NCBI GenBank assembly: GCA_016713925.1
Contig: JADJOH010000004.1
Coordinates: forward strand, 62,001-126,000
Direction of reading: 5' to 3'
DNA: 64,000 nt
DNA from: Bacteroidota bacterium
GTDB taxonomy: Bacteria > Bacteroidota > Bacteroidia > AKYH767-A > OLB10
Of the stretch, positions 1 through 9,636 are shown piece by piece. Made by a program: the position numbers and the translations under genes. The notes below the pieces were generated by a model. It did no database searches, had not been told where the DNA came from, and worked only from the letters and a program-made list of their open reading frames with translations. Position 1 is the stretch's first letter. Each line of letters opens with the position of its first letter.

Positions 1-1362
1 ATATTTCACAAGGTATTTGTCAAAGTAATATTCAGAGCCCGCATGGATTCCATATAAATTTCCATCTGAAGCAGCCACATAACTGCCGATAGGAAAATGT
101 CCAGTTGGATATTGGTCAAATACAAATTCATTGTTTACAGTTTCGGTAATGGGATCAACGGAGACAACAACTCCATCAAATGCAGGGGTCCCGCTGAGAA
201 TACTGTTTCTATACCCGTAAAGCCGGCCATTTGGATGTTTTATAAAGCTGTTTTCTACAATACTTCCATTGCGTTCGCTATTGATGGTATCGACCATAGT
301 GAGAAATCCTGATGATGCATCGAAACGAAAAACAACACCATCATTTATGCCAGGAACGTCCTCCGCACTTCCATAAAAAATACCCGGCACACCTTCGCAT
401 AAAGCATTACGCACTTTAGAGATGCCATTGAAATGATGCAGTACCGAATATTGATTTCCTGATGTATCGAATCGATAAATTGTACCACTATTGTTTAAAC
501 CACCCTCAGAAGTAGTACCATATAAAAACCCGTCGCTTGCTATGAGAAGTGGTCCATGGGGCTTTGTTCCGCCAATGATATCAAACGAATGTAAACGTGT
601 AAAAGTGTTTGAATTCAACTCGAGTTTGAAGAGATGTCCCAGAGCAAATTGTCCACCTGTTTTCCCTACACCGTAAAGGTTCCCCGGCGAATATTCAATC
701 AATTTCCCCGTACACCCTTCATTGTTGAAATGATGCAAAACGGAATAGACATTCGTAACCGGATCAAAAGAATAAATCACACCAAAACCGAACGTTCCTC
801 CTTCGTTGGTTGATCCGTAAAATAAACCGTTAGCAGCTTTCATCAATCCCGAAAGCGGGCGCATGCCATCGCTACCATTCAACAGGTGCAGGACCGTAAG
901 CACGTTGGTATTTATTTCATATTTATAAATACTTCCATTCCCTCCTCCTTCTGTTGAAACACCATACATGACAAAACCGGAATCAATATATAAATCATTG
1001 CAAGGGAATTTCACGGCATCGCCACTTTTTATCTCATAAATTTGGGTGTAAACACCATCGTAAGGATTGTATTTAAAGATATTTCCCTTTTCCCGAAAAG
1101 TTCCGGCACCGGTAGTACCGTAAATCATGGAATCGGGCCCTGCTGTCAACGCCCCGCCGGATGGTAAATAGCCGATATATGTCCGGTAATAGTCAAATTC
1201 ATTGGTAACGACGTTGCTTCCGATAGCATAGTTCAAAATAGATCCGCTGTTTAATCCTCCACCCAGCCGGGTTCCCCAAATCAGGTTGCCCGGTTGTGCC
1301 ACCAACCGAACAGTAAGAAAAAGTAATGCTATGACAGAAAGCCTGGGGTAAGAAATGGTCAT
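1..1362 (-). CDS. Secreted GloVer-type tandem-repeat protein (C-terminus outside window)
   Basis: The frame is open from an ATG at 1362 down to the window edge, giving 454 codons without a stop, so the C-terminus is missing. The N-terminus has a signal peptide (MTISYPRLSVIALLFLTVRL, cleavage after VAQ). The rest is a tandem repeat whose units carry an ASDG-x-LYG-(T/I)-x-x-GG core, for example LYGTTSEGG around 490-540 and NLYGIHAGSE near 40-65. This is the signature of choice-of-anchor GloVer repeat proteins of Bacteroidota, which are exported and usually end in a T9SS sorting domain. That end is not visible here. Function is unknown; a beta-propeller-like cell-surface protein is the usual guess. 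It is divergent from the DUF4175 gene across 177 bp. Confidence 0.85.
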   Translation of the reverse strand, partial: MTISYPRLSVIALLFLTVRLVAQPGNLIWGTRLGGGLNSGSILNYAIGSNVVTNEFDYYRTYIGYLPSGGALTAGPDSMIYGTTGAGTFREKGNIFKYNPYDGVYTQIYEIKSGDAVKFPCNDLYIDSGFVMYGVSTEGGGNGSIYKYEINTNVLTVLHLLNGSDGMRPLSGLMKAANGLFYGSTNEGGTFGFGVIYSFDPVTNVYSVLHHFNNEGCTGKLIEYSPGNLYGVGKTGGQFALGHLFKLELNSNTFTRLHSFDIIGGTKPHGPLLIASDGFLYGTTSEGGLNNSGTIYRFDTSGNQYSVLHHFNGISKVRNALCEGVPGIFYGSAEDVPGINDGVVFRFDASSGFLTMVDTINSERNGSIVENSFIKHPNGRLYGYRNSILSGTPAFDGVVVSVDPITETVNNEFVFDQYPTGHFPIGSYVAASDGNLYGIHAGSEYYFDKYLVKY

Positions 1363-1539
1363 GGTATTTTTGAGAAATGGAAGTTACGGTTAGTTTTTGA
1401 GAAGATAAAATCTACAGAGGTGATTTTAAAATGAACGGATCCCGCACGGCATTTGTATCTTTATAGGGTAAAGATCGTACAATTCCATTCGCCAAATACC
1501 GTTATACAAAATACAAACGTTTCCCCTTACCTTTGCCAT

Positions 1540-4500
1540 ATGTCCACCGCCGAGAATAATTACCGTGAGTTGCTGGAGAAGCTGGACGCTTTCATCCGGA
1601 AGTATTATACCAACCAGCTGATAAAAGGGGGAATTTATGCCTTTGCATTGCTCCTTGGCTTCTATCTGGCTGTCACCTTGCTGGAGTCGTTCGCCTGGTT
1701 TAGTCCTGCAGTTCGCTCTGTTTTGTTCTACACCTATCTCGCCGCTACTGCTGCCGTACTCTGGAAGCTGGTGCTTACACCCCTCTTCAAACTTTATAAA
1801 CTGGGCAAGACGTTAAGCCGTAACGATGCCGCGAAAATTATCGGAGAACATTTCCAGCCGATTCGCGATAAGCTCCTGAATACCCTGCAGCTTCACGATC
1901 AGGCGAATGCCGAACCGGAACATCTCGCCCTGATTCATGCCTCTATCAACCAGAAAAGTGCTGAATTACGTCCTATCCCTTTTACCTCAGCCATCGATTT
2001 GCGTAAAAACCGCAAGTATCTTCCTTATGCCGCTTTCCCCTTGCTCGCATTGGTGATCATCCTCTTTGCCGCCCCAAGTCTGATCACCGATCCTACCCGC
2101 CGTTTACTGGAACATGGCAAGAGTTTCTCCAAGCCGGCCCCCTTTTCATTTCAGGTGACTAATGATAAGTTACAGGTGGTGCAGTTTGAAGATTTCACGA
2201 TTGATGTGAAGATGGACGGTAAGGAGATTCCTGCAGAAGTATTTGTAGAGGTAGGAAACAATACCTTCCGTCTCGAAAAGGAAAATCTTACCGACTTCCA
2301 TTATACCTTCCGCAATGTGCAGGGCAATACCGATTTTCGTCTCGTGGCAGATGGTTTTTTCTCGGATGATTTTTTATTGAGCGCTGTCCCTAATCCTGTC
2401 ATGGTTGACTTCACAGTGGAGCTCGACTATCCTGCCTATCTCGGAAGAAAAAATGAAGTGATTAAGAATACCGGTGATCTACTTGTACCCGCGGGAACCC
2501 GTGCCACGTGGAACATCGGAACACAGAATACATCGGAACTTCGTATACGCTTCACCGATAGTACCTATGCTTTGCGTGAAGCGGAGAATAACCGATACAC
2601 CTTTAAGCGCCGACTTCAGAGTAGCAGCAGTTATGCTATCAGTACAGGAAATAAATTCTTGCAGTCGAAGGATTCAGTGGCCTATACCATCAATGTGATT
2701 CCCGATCAGTATCCGCTCATTGAAGTGGAGGAGCAGAAAGATTCCGCCTCTTATCAGCGTATTTATTTCCGGGGTATGGTGCAGGATGATTATGGGTTGA
2801 GTAAACTACAGTTTCGCTATCGTTTTCTGAAAAGAGAAGGAGAGAGCGTGAATGAAGAAGCGATTGCCGCGGCGATATCTTTCAATAAAGGACTCTCTCA
2901 GGACCAGTTTTTCCATTTCTGGGATCTGGGGGCTGTGAGTCTGAAGGCGGGAGATGAACTGGAATATTATTTTGAAGTCTGGGATAACGATGGCGTGCAA
3001 GGTCCTAAGAGCGCAAGGTCGGTGAGCAATGTTTTCAAAGCCCCATCATTGCAGGAGTTGGCAAAGGAGAATGAATCGCAGAACAAAGCCCTGAAGGAAG
3101 ACATGAGCGAGAGCATTAAGAAGGCAAAAGAATTGCAGAAAGCCCTCAACGACCTCCACAAAGATCTCCTCAACAAAAAGAACCTCGACTACGAAGACCG
3201 TAAGAAGGTCAGCGACATCTTAAAGCAACAAAAAGAACTCGAGAAGAAAGTAGAGGAAATACAGAAGCAGCAATCACTCAATAAACAGCAGCAGAACGAG
3301 CTTCGCGCACCGGATCCTCAGCTGGCCGAGAAGCAAAAGCAGTTAGAAGAACTCTTCGAAAAGCTCATGACACCGGAGATGAAGAAGATGATGGAAGAGC
3401 TGGAGAAGATGATGGCACAAATCGACAAACAGAAACTCCAGGAAACGATGGAGCAGATGAAGTTGGACAATAAAGACCTCGAAAAGCAACTCGACCGTAC
3501 GCTGGAACTCTTCAAACAAATGGAGTTGGAGCAGAAAATGAAGGAGACAGCCGAGAATCTGGAGAAGTTAGCGGAAGATCAGGAGAAGCTGGCGGAGAAG
3601 AATGAGGAGAAAGGCAGTGAGTCGGAGAAGTTGAAGGAAGAACAGAAAGAGCTCAACAAGGAATTTGAAGAGATCAAAAAGAACATTGACGATATTGAGA
3701 AGAAGAACGAGGAGCTGGAATATTCCCAGGAGATGAAGGATTTCGATAAAGAGCAGGAAGAAATCTCTGAAGAAATGGAGAAAAGCGAACAAGAGCTATC
3801 TCAGGGACAAAAGAAGAGCGCGAAGAAAAAGCAGAAGCAAGCGGCTGAGAAAATGAAGGAGCTTAGTCAGAAGATTAAGCAACAGCAGAAAGAGAAAGAG
3901 GAAGAACAGAACGAAGAGGATATGCAGGCCATGCGAGCATTGCTGGAGAACCTCTTGCGATTCAGTTTTGACCAGGAAAAACTACTAGAAGAAGCGAAGG
4001 GCATTGATATCAACAACCCACGCTATCTAAAGCTCGCTCAGGAACAACGAAAACTAAAAGATGATGCGAAGGTGTTGGAGGATTCATTGTTGGCGCTGAG
4101 TAAAAGGGTAATACAGATTGCATCTAGTGTAAACGAACAGATAACCGACATCAACAACAATACGGAAAAGGCACTCGCTAATTTACAGGACCGTCAGGTG
4201 CCACAGGCAAGGGCGAACCAGCAGTTCATCATGACGGCGGTAAATAATCTGGCGCTTATGCTTAGTGAGTCGCTGGATCAGATGCAGCAGCAAATGTCGC
4301 AGAACATGCCGAGCAACTCCAGCTGTAAAAAGCCCGGACAAGGTAAACCCAAGCCCGGACCCAATGCAGGAGATATTAAGAAGATGCAGGAAAAGCTCGG
4401 TCAGCAGTTGAAGGAGATGAAAGAGAAGATGCAGCAAGGGCAGAAACCCGGCGGCAAACCCGGACAAGGCATGAGCGAGGAGTTGGCCCGAATGGCAGCA

Positions 4501-4893
4501 CAGCAGGAAGCACTGAGAAATGCCCTCAATCAACTCAATCAGCAGGAAAACAAGGATGCTCAGGGTAAACTGGGAGATCTGGGGAAGATAGCCGAGCAGA
4601 TGGAGCAAAACGAAAAGGACATTGTCAACAAAAGAATCACCGAGATTACTATTAAACGCCAACAGGAGATTCTTACTCGTCTTTTGGAATCAGAAAAAGC
4701 AGAGCGGGAACGTGAACAGGAAGAACGCCGGGAATCCAACGAGGCCAGGGATATTTACCGAACCCCACCTCAGTTTGAAGACTTTAAAAAGCTAAAAATC
4801 CGTGAAAACGAGCTTCTGAAATCCATTCCTCCCGGATTCAGCACTTTCTACAAAAACCTCGTTAACACCTACTTCCAAAACCTCCAGAACTAA
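1540..4893 (+). CDS. DUF4175-family membrane protein with very long coiled coil
   Basis: This 1117-residue protein has two N-terminal membrane segments (about residues 30-52 and 60-82) and a third at about 161-182. A beta-rich region follows (about 190-500), then several hundred residues of Lys/Glu/Gln-rich coiled coil (about 510-830) and a Gln/Gly/Pro-rich tail. The order matches DUF4175 proteins of Bacteroidota, which have no established function. The ATG at 1540 is chosen because family proteins begin close to an NYxELLxKLDxFIRKYY stretch. A TTG-started frame from 1453 would add 29 unlikely residues. A TACCTTTG box at 1528-1535, matching the Bacteroidota -7 element, lies only 4 bp before this ATG, so the transcript may be nearly leaderless. 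The frame is intact over 3.3 kb, unlike many later genes. Confidence 0.82.
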   Translation: MSTAENNYRELLEKLDAFIRKYYTNQLIKGGIYAFALLLGFYLAVTLLESFAWFSPAVRSVLFYTYLAATAAVLWKLVLTPLFKLYKLGKTLSRNDAAKIIGEHFQPIRDKLLNTLQLHDQANAEPEHLALIHASINQKSAELRPIPFTSAIDLRKNRKYLPYAAFPLLALVIILFAAPSLITDPTRRLLEHGKSFSKPAPFSFQVTNDKLQVVQFEDFTIDVKMDGKEIPAEVFVEVGNNTFRLEKENLTDFHYTFRNVQGNTDFRLVADGFFSDDFLLSAVPNPVMVDFTVELDYPAYLGRKNEVIKNTGDLLVPAGTRATWNIGTQNTSELRIRFTDSTYALREAENNRYTFKRRLQSSSSYAISTGNKFLQSKDSVAYTINVIPDQYPLIEVEEQKDSASYQRIYFRGMVQDDYGLSKLQFRYRFLKREGESVNEEAIAAAISFNKGLSQDQFFHFWDLGAVSLKAGDELEYYFEVWDNDGVQGPKSARSVSNVFKAPSLQELAKENESQNKALKEDMSESIKKAKELQKALNDLHKDLLNKKNLDYEDRKKVSDILKQQKELEKKVEEIQKQQSLNKQQQNELRAPDPQLAEKQKQLEELFEKLMTPEMKKMMEELEKMMAQIDKQKLQETMEQMKLDNKDLEKQLDRTLELFKQMELEQKMKETAENLEKLAEDQEKLAEKNEEKGSESEKLKEEQKELNKEFEEIKKNIDDIEKKNEELEYSQEMKDFDKEQEEISEEMEKSEQELSQGQKKSAKKKQKQAAEKMKELSQKIKQQQKEKEEEQNEEDMQAMRALLENLLRFSFDQEKLLEEAKGIDINNPRYLKLAQEQRKLKDDAKVLEDSLLALSKRVIQIASSVNEQITDINNNTEKALANLQDRQVPQARANQQFIMTAVNNLALMLSESLDQMQQQMSQNMPSNSSCKKPGQGKPKPGPNAGDIKKMQEKLGQQLKEMKEKMQQGQKPGGKPGQGMSEELARMAAQQEALRNALNQLNQQENKDAQGKLGDLGKIAEQMEQNEKDIVNKRITEITIKRQQEILTRLLESEKAEREREQEERRESNEARDIYRTPPQFEDFKKLKIRENELLKSIPPGFSTFYKNLVNTYFQNLQN

Positions 4894-5110
4894 TCCGCCG
4901 TAGGCAGCGACGGGAGCCTGTCCCACTCTTTGAGAGGGCAGCGCAGCGGGGGAGCCGGGGGCGGGGGGGGGGGGGTAGCAGTAGTAGATCCGGGGGGCCG
5001 GAGGGAGCCGAGTAGCCGAAGGGTATAGCAGCATAAAAGCCACGTAGCCGGAGGGAATCACCCCATTAAACTCAAGCAACAAAAAGGGATCAGCAGTAAA
5101 ACCGCCTAAC
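4894..5110. repeat. GC-rich intergenic spacer with 13-G tract and repeated GTAGCCGGAGGGA words
   Basis: The spacer downstream of the DUF4175 gene is much richer in G and C than its surroundings. It contains an uninterrupted run of 13 G at 4963-4975 and several related words (GTAGCCG or GTAGCCGGAGGGA) between 4977 and 5055. No convincing gene is present. It may be a decayed low-complexity repeat. The exact G count should not be trusted. Confidence 0.5.
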
Positions 5111-5175
5111 CCCATTTACATTCGAATACAAATGTTTATTATCCGACTATAACCCCACTCCTCATTTTTCTTTGC

Positions 5176-5589
5176 ATGAAAATTCCATGCATGTCTTACC
5201 TGGAGCAACACTATTATTATAATCCTCAAAATCGAAATTTCGCTCGAAAACTTCGTAATTCAAGTACTAAAGCTGAATGCTGTTTGTGGAAATACGTCCT
5301 AAGGGCCAGCCTCCTGGAAAATGCAGCGTTTAACCGGCAAAGACCTATTGATCGTTATATTGTCGATTTCTTGTGCAAAGAACTTAAGCTAATTATAGAG
5401 GTGGATGGAAGTATCCATGATATAGAATCAGTTTATAAAAAGGACATTATCCGCCAGAAAAAACTTGAAAGTCTTGGCTTTCATATAATTCGATTCACAA
5501 ACACCGAAGTCTTAAGGGACATAGACTCTGTACGTGAATCTATACGAAATACAATCATCCAATTGCGAGAGTCACCCTCAACAACCTAA
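5176..5589 (+). CDS. DUF559 endonuclease-like protein
   Basis: This is a 137-residue protein with the DUF559 (Vsr/PD-(D/E)XK-like) fold signature. An N-terminal helix region (ARKLRNSSTKAECCLWKYV) precedes FNRQRPIDRYIVDFLC, then the acidic strand LKLIIEVDGSIHD and a C-terminal RFTNTEVL segment. Family members are small single-domain putative nucleases scattered in bacterial genomes. Their physiological role is not established. Either the ATG at 5176 or the one at 5191 could be used; the second leaves SYLEQHYYYNPQN before the domain. It stands alone between repeat-rich spacers, which suggests a mobile or passenger gene. Confidence 0.8.
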   Translation: MKIPCMSYLEQHYYYNPQNRNFARKLRNSSTKAECCLWKYVLRASLLENAAFNRQRPIDRYIVDFLCKELKLIIEVDGSIHDIESVYKKDIIRQKKLESLGFHIIRFTNTEVLRDIDSVRESIRNTIIQLRESPSTT

Positions 5590-5591
5590 GT

Positions 5592-5689
5592 GAAACAAAG
5601 CCGGGGCAATCATACTCCCCTCTTCGAGGTGGGAAGCAAAGCTGGGGGATCATACCCCCCTCTTCGAGGGTGAAGCAAAGCTGGGGGAG
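5592..5689. repeat. About 2.5 tandem copies of a ~40-bp GC-rich unit
   Basis: Units start near 5592, 5633 and 5672. Each contains GAAGCAAAGCTGGGGGA (or a close variant) and the first two continue into CCCCTCTTCGAGG. CCCCTCTTCGAGG can base-pair weakly with the GGGG-rich part. No coding capacity is seen. Confidence 0.55.
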
Positions 5690-5794
5690 TTCCAACACCT
5701 AAAAGTTAGTAAATATCTTTTCCCTTAACTTAGCACCATCGGGAACTTCGTAGTTTCGTACCCTTATAGGAATGCAAACATCTCTAATAGGGAT

Positions 5795-6265
5795 ATGGAG
5801 AAGGATAAAAATGCAGTTTCTGATACCATGATTCACATGAACACTGAAAAGCAATCATCAACTATGCAAATTTCCTCACAGCCGGAAAGCATTAACCTGG
5901 TAGAGAAACTTATTGACGAGATAAAGAGTGAGTACAATGTGCACGAAGAGTGCTATGGAAATATGTTAGTCGCCGTGACCGAGGCAGTGAACAACGCTAT
6001 TCAACACGGTAACAAGTATGATCCTGATAAAAAAGTAATTATCTCTCATGAAGTGGAACCGGACCAGATCTCTTTTATAATCACCGATGAAGGAACCGGG
6101 TTCGATTTCATGAACCTCCCCGACCCTACTGATCCGGATCACCTGGAGAAGCCTACCGGTCGTGGTGTCTTTCTTATGAAACATTTGGCTGATCAGATTA
6201 TTTTCTCTGAAAACGGTCGTGTTGTTGAGCTCTATTTCAAAACAGGCGGACATATAGCCGAATAG
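5795..6265 (+). CDS. RsbW-like anti-sigma / histidine-kinase-type ATPase
   Basis: A 156-residue protein made of a single HATPase_c_2 domain. The N box is visible as LVAVTEAVNNAIQHGNKY, the G1 box as ITDEGTGFDF and the G2 region as PTGRGVFLMKHLAD. Stand-alone GHKL ATPases of this size belong to the RsbW/SpoIIAB group, which bind anti-anti-sigma factors or sigma factors and may phosphorylate a serine on the partner. Partner genes are not adjacent. It precedes ybeY by 129 bp in the same direction, an arrangement common in Bacteroidota. Translation may begin at the first ATG or at a later Met (residue 12, 15 or 24), since the ATPase fold starts around residue 30. Confidence 0.85.
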   Translation: MEKDKNAVSDTMIHMNTEKQSSTMQISSQPESINLVEKLIDEIKSEYNVHEECYGNMLVAVTEAVNNAIQHGNKYDPDKKVIISHEVEPDQISFIITDEGTGFDFMNLPDPTDPDHLEKPTGRGVFLMKHLADQIIFSENGRVVELYFKTGGHIAE

Positions 6266-6394
6266 AATCCGGTTCAATTTGAAATCGGAGACTTGCTTTA
6301 AGTAGCAAGAATATGCTCCTATGCCCCTATAAACGTACTGTACAGCTTCCGGCATTGCGATTTTGCTACTTTCGCAGGGAGATTTACTGTACCC

Positions 6395-6817
6395 ATGATA
6401 TCCTTCTTTACAGCCGATATTACTTACGCTTTACGCTCCAGAGGAGACTTACGGTTATGGCTAGCCGAAGTCGCGAAAAGGGAAGGATATAAGCTGGATG
6501 AACTGAACATCATTCTTTGTAGCGACAATTATCTATATAAGCTAAATGTTGATTTTCTGAAGCATGCTACATTAACGGACATCATCACTTTTGATAATTC
6601 AACCGCAAAAGGGAGGATTTCCGGCGAGCTGTATATCAGTTTGGATAGAATACGCGATAACGCTAAACAATTGAAAGTGAATTTAAAAGACGAGCTTCAC
6701 CGTGTAATGGTACATGGACTTTTACATCTCTGCGGTTATTCAGATAAAAGCAAGGCGCTGAAGAGTAAAATGAGAGGCCTGGAAGATAAATATCTTTTGA
6801 TTAGGCAAGTTAAATAA
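6395..6817 (+). CDS. ybeY: Endoribonuclease YbeY (16S rRNA maturation)
   Basis: A 140-residue protein with the UPF0054/YbeY zinc-binding signature HGLLHLCGYSD near residues 110-120. In place of the usual H-x3-H-x5-H motif, the third metal ligand position is Asp/Ser here (GYSDKS), as in other Bacteroidota. The N-terminal fold is typical (ITFDNSTAKGRISGELYISLDRI). YbeY is a single-strand endoribonuclease involved in 3' maturation of 16S rRNA and 70S quality control in the cytoplasm. It lies upstream of mnmG, a frequent Bacteroidota gene order. The length is normal. Confidence 0.92.
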   Translation: MISFFTADITYALRSRGDLRLWLAEVAKREGYKLDELNIILCSDNYLYKLNVDFLKHATLTDIITFDNSTAKGRISGELYISLDRIRDNAKQLKVNLKDELHRVMVHGLLHLCGYSDKSKALKSKMRGLEDKYLLIRQVK

Positions 6818-7053
6818 TTAATTAACAGCTTTTTACAACAAATCATAGCGTTTCTGCTCGAATTATTTCTAAATACCATCATTGTCCCGGTATTAATCTT
6901 TAGCGAGTCTGTGTTCCACCACTCTTTCGTATTTCCCTCCTTGTCTTAAGAAGTTAGAATGAATTTTCTAAAACATCCTATTTTAATAACCAGGTGGAAT
7001 TGTAAAATTCACAACCGCCTGTTTATAACCCCGTTCATTTCTTGTTAATTTAC

Positions 7054-7084
7054 TTGCATAATTTATTGATATACAGTACATTTG
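7054..7084 (+). promoter_or_regulatory. Bacteroidota-type promoter of mnmG
   Basis: TACATTTG at 7077-7084 matches the -7 consensus TAnnTTTG. A TTG at 7054-7056, 20 bp upstream, fits the -33 element. The mnmG start codon follows 55 bp downstream. The rest of the 322-bp ybeY-mnmG spacer (6818-7053) shows no gene. Confidence 0.5.
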
Positions 7085-7124
7085 TTTTAAGTTGTCTAGA
7101 TGTTAAAAACTGTAATCACTAAAC

Positions 7125-7138
7125 GTTTCACGTGGAAC
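7125..7138. promoter_or_regulatory. parS-like palindrome immediately before mnmG
   Basis: GTTTCACGTGGAAC differs at one position from the core of the canonical ParB-binding site (GTTTCACGTGAAAC). It ends one base before the mnmG start codon. An identical copy lies just after the gene at 9033-9046. The match is seen directly; ParB binding is inferred. Confidence 0.55.
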
Positions 7139-7139
7139 T

Positions 7140-9012
7140 ATGAACTATCCGGAATATGATGTAATTGTGGTTGGTGCAGGTCATGCAGGTTGTGAAGCTG
7201 CTGCCGCCGCCGCCAATATGGGATCAAAGGTATTATTGATGACCATGAATATGCAAACGATTGCCCAAATGAGCTGTAATCCGGCTATGGGAGGAATCGC
7301 AAAGGGTCAAATTGTGCGGGAAATTGATGCTTTAGGAGGCTATTCGGGCATCGTAAGCGATCGAAGTGCTATTCAGTTTAGAATGTTGAACCGATCGAAA
7401 GGTCCCGCGATGTGGAGCCCCAGAACACAAAATGACCGTATGTTATTTGCTGCAGAATGGAGGAAAATGCTGGAGCAAACGCCCAATGTGGACTTCTGGC
7501 AAGACATGGCGAATGGTATTGTAGTGGAGGATGGACGTGTTACCGGGGTTAATACTTCAATGGGATTAGTGTTTAAAACAAAGGCTGTAGTTCTAACAAA
7601 TGGCACCTTTCTAAACGGGATTATTCATATCGGAGAGAAGCAATTTGGAGGGGGTAGAACAGGCGAAAAGGCGGCGACAGGGATCACGGAGCAACTCGTT
7701 GGATTAGGCTTTGAAAGCGGTCGAATGAAGACCGGAACCCCACCCCGATTAGATGGCAGATCCCTGGATTATTCGAAAATGGAGGTGCAGGAAGGAGATC
7801 CGGAGCCGGGTAAATTTAGCTTTACCAATACTCCAAAGCTTGCAAAACAGCGTCCATGCCATATCACTTATACCAATGAAAATGTCCACGAAATACTCCG
7901 TACCGGCTTCGAACAATCTCCAATGTTTACCGGGCGGATTCAAGGCCTTGGACCCAGGTATTGCCCAAGTATTGAAGATAAGATTAGCCGTTTTGCGGAT
8001 CGGGACAGACATCAACTTTTTGTTGAACCGGAGGGCTGGGAAACGGTCGAAATTTATGTGAATGGATTCTCATCTTCACTCCCTGAAGATGTTCAATACA
8101 AAGCTCTAAAATTGATTGCTGGTTTTGAAAACTGCAAAATGTTTCGCCCGGGCTATGCCATCGAATATGATTATTTCCCACCAACTCAATTGACCCATAC
8201 GCTTGAAACGAAGCTTGTGGAGGGTCTCTATTTTGCCGGACAGATCAATGGAACTACCGGATACGAGGAGGCGGCCTGCCAGGGTTTAATGGCTGGAATC
8301 AATGCGCACCGGAAAGTGAACGGTCTTTCGTCTATTGTACTTGGCAGGTCTGATGCTTATATCGGAGTTCTTATCGATGACTTAATTACAAAAGGTACGG
8401 AAGAACCATACCGCATGTTTACAAGTCGAGCTGAATTTAGAACTTTATTGCGTCAGGATAATGCTGATTTAAGATTAACACCTTTAGGATATGAAATTGG
8501 TCTTGCAAGTCAGGATAGATTTGAAGTTGTAAAATTCTAAAAACATTGATTATCAAAGAGTTATAAAAATAATGCGCGAAACATCATTTTCTCCGGAAGA
8601 AGTAAATCCTTGGTTGGAGGAAATAGGAACAGATCCAATCCGACAAAAATTGCGAATGATTAATATACTCACTCGTCCACAAGTTGGACTTTTTGACATG
8701 ATTTCAAATGTTGAATCAGTGAGAAATTTGATAGGGGCGATATCGAATGATCCTGAGGTAATCGAGCAAGCGGAGATAAATGTAAAGTATGAAGGCTATC
8801 TTGAGCGCGAATTTGACCTGGCGCAAAAGATGAATAGATTGGAGGATGTACGAATTTTCGATGATTTGAATTACGATGAAGTGAAAAGTTTGAGCGCAGA
8901 GGGGCGTCAAAAGATGGCTAAAATTCGCCCTAAAACTTTGGGGCAGGCAAGTAGGATCTCCGGAGTTAGCCCTGCTGATATATCGATTCTGATGGTTCAT
9001 CTGGGCAGATAA
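7140..9012 (+). CDS. mnmG: tRNA uridine-5-carboxymethylaminomethyl modification enzyme MnmG (frameshifted)
   Basis: MnmG (GidA) works with MnmE to install cmnm5 at wobble U34 of certain tRNAs. It is an FAD protein of about 620 residues. The N-terminal Rossmann motif VVGAGHAGCEAAAAAANMG is present, followed by GGIAKGQIVREIDALGG, GTFLNGIIHIG and the FAGQINGTTGYEEAA and GMVSRAEFR-type (MFTSRAEFRTLLRQDNAD) blocks. The first frame stops at 8540. The remaining 150 residues (ETSFSPEEVNPWL to the C-terminus) continue in another frame, ending at 9012. Removing one A from the run at 8531-8534 restores a continuous protein through VVNSKNIDYQ, so a one-base insertion or sequencing error in a homopolymer is likely rather than real loss of an important gene. 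Confidence 0.92.
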
Positions 9013-9032
9013 GTGCGCAATTACCTGTCATT

Positions 9033-9046
9033 GTTTCACGTGGAAC
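9033..9046. promoter_or_regulatory. Second parS-like palindrome, 21 bp after mnmG
   Basis: GTTTCACGTGGAAC, identical to the copy at 7125-7138. A third, weaker match (GTTTCACATGAAAC, one mismatch to the canonical core) occurs inside the methyltransferase gene at 9715-9728. Together they make three parS-like sites within 2.6 kb. Confidence 0.5.
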
Positions 9047-9048
9047 TA

Positions 9049-9453
9049 ACCGTTATAAAAGTGTTGTCTCCTGGTGAACTCTGATAGAATGTCGAATTAT
9101 GACTGGTTTTTGAACCGTTAGAAAAGTGTCGAATGACAAGTAGAATACGGATTGGGATCCCAAAAGGTAACCTTATTCAACCGTTAGAAAAGTGTCTTCT
9201 GAAGCGCAAAATTGATAGATGGCCGGTAGTTTAGATCATTTGAAGGAAGGGTTAAGGTGCTGTCCCTGTCAAAAATGAAGGTTAAGAGCCAGACTCCCTG
9301 AGTCGTTGCCTGATCGGAATTATTATATTGGAGGATTAAAGTGTAAAAGCATGAGTTATATCTTGTTAAAATGGGTCGGAATAGTGTAAAAGAGAACTTT
9401 TATAGAGATATTTAGACTATCCGTACCCGTATAGGAGACCGTTAGTAAAGTGT
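9049..9453. repeat. Four interspersed copies of ACCGTTAgAAAAGTGT
   Basis: Copies start at 9049 (ACCGTTATAAAAGTGT), 9114 and 9180 (both ACCGTTAGAAAAGTGT) and 9438 (ACCGTTAGTAAAGTGT). A fifth, more diverged copy (ACCATTAGAAGAGTGT) is at 11130-11145. All lie in the same orientation in the 590-bp gene-free spacer 9047-9636 and after the GNAT gene. Repeated AAGTGTC words like these occur at the ends of some IS21-type elements, so these may be relics of insertion-sequence termini. No transposase remnant is seen, and clustered operator sites are an alternative. Confidence 0.45.
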
Positions 9454-9636
9454 TTTCTATAGGCAATTAGGAGTTATTCCGGGGAAATATCGGATGGAAG
9501 AAATCTCGTTTAAAGAAATTCATGTTCATGTATCCCATTCAGCCGGTATAAAACAGACGGGAAAGAAGCTATATTATCTATATAAATTGTACATTTATAC
9601 TCTGAAAACGACTAACGTTAACGCATAACCGAATAT

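Noticed and set aside
4183..4662. 159-codon Leu-rich minus-strand frame resembling a membrane protein
   Set aside because: It mirrors the Lys/Glu/Gln-rich coiled coil of the DUF4175 protein; Leu-rich antisense frames are expected there.
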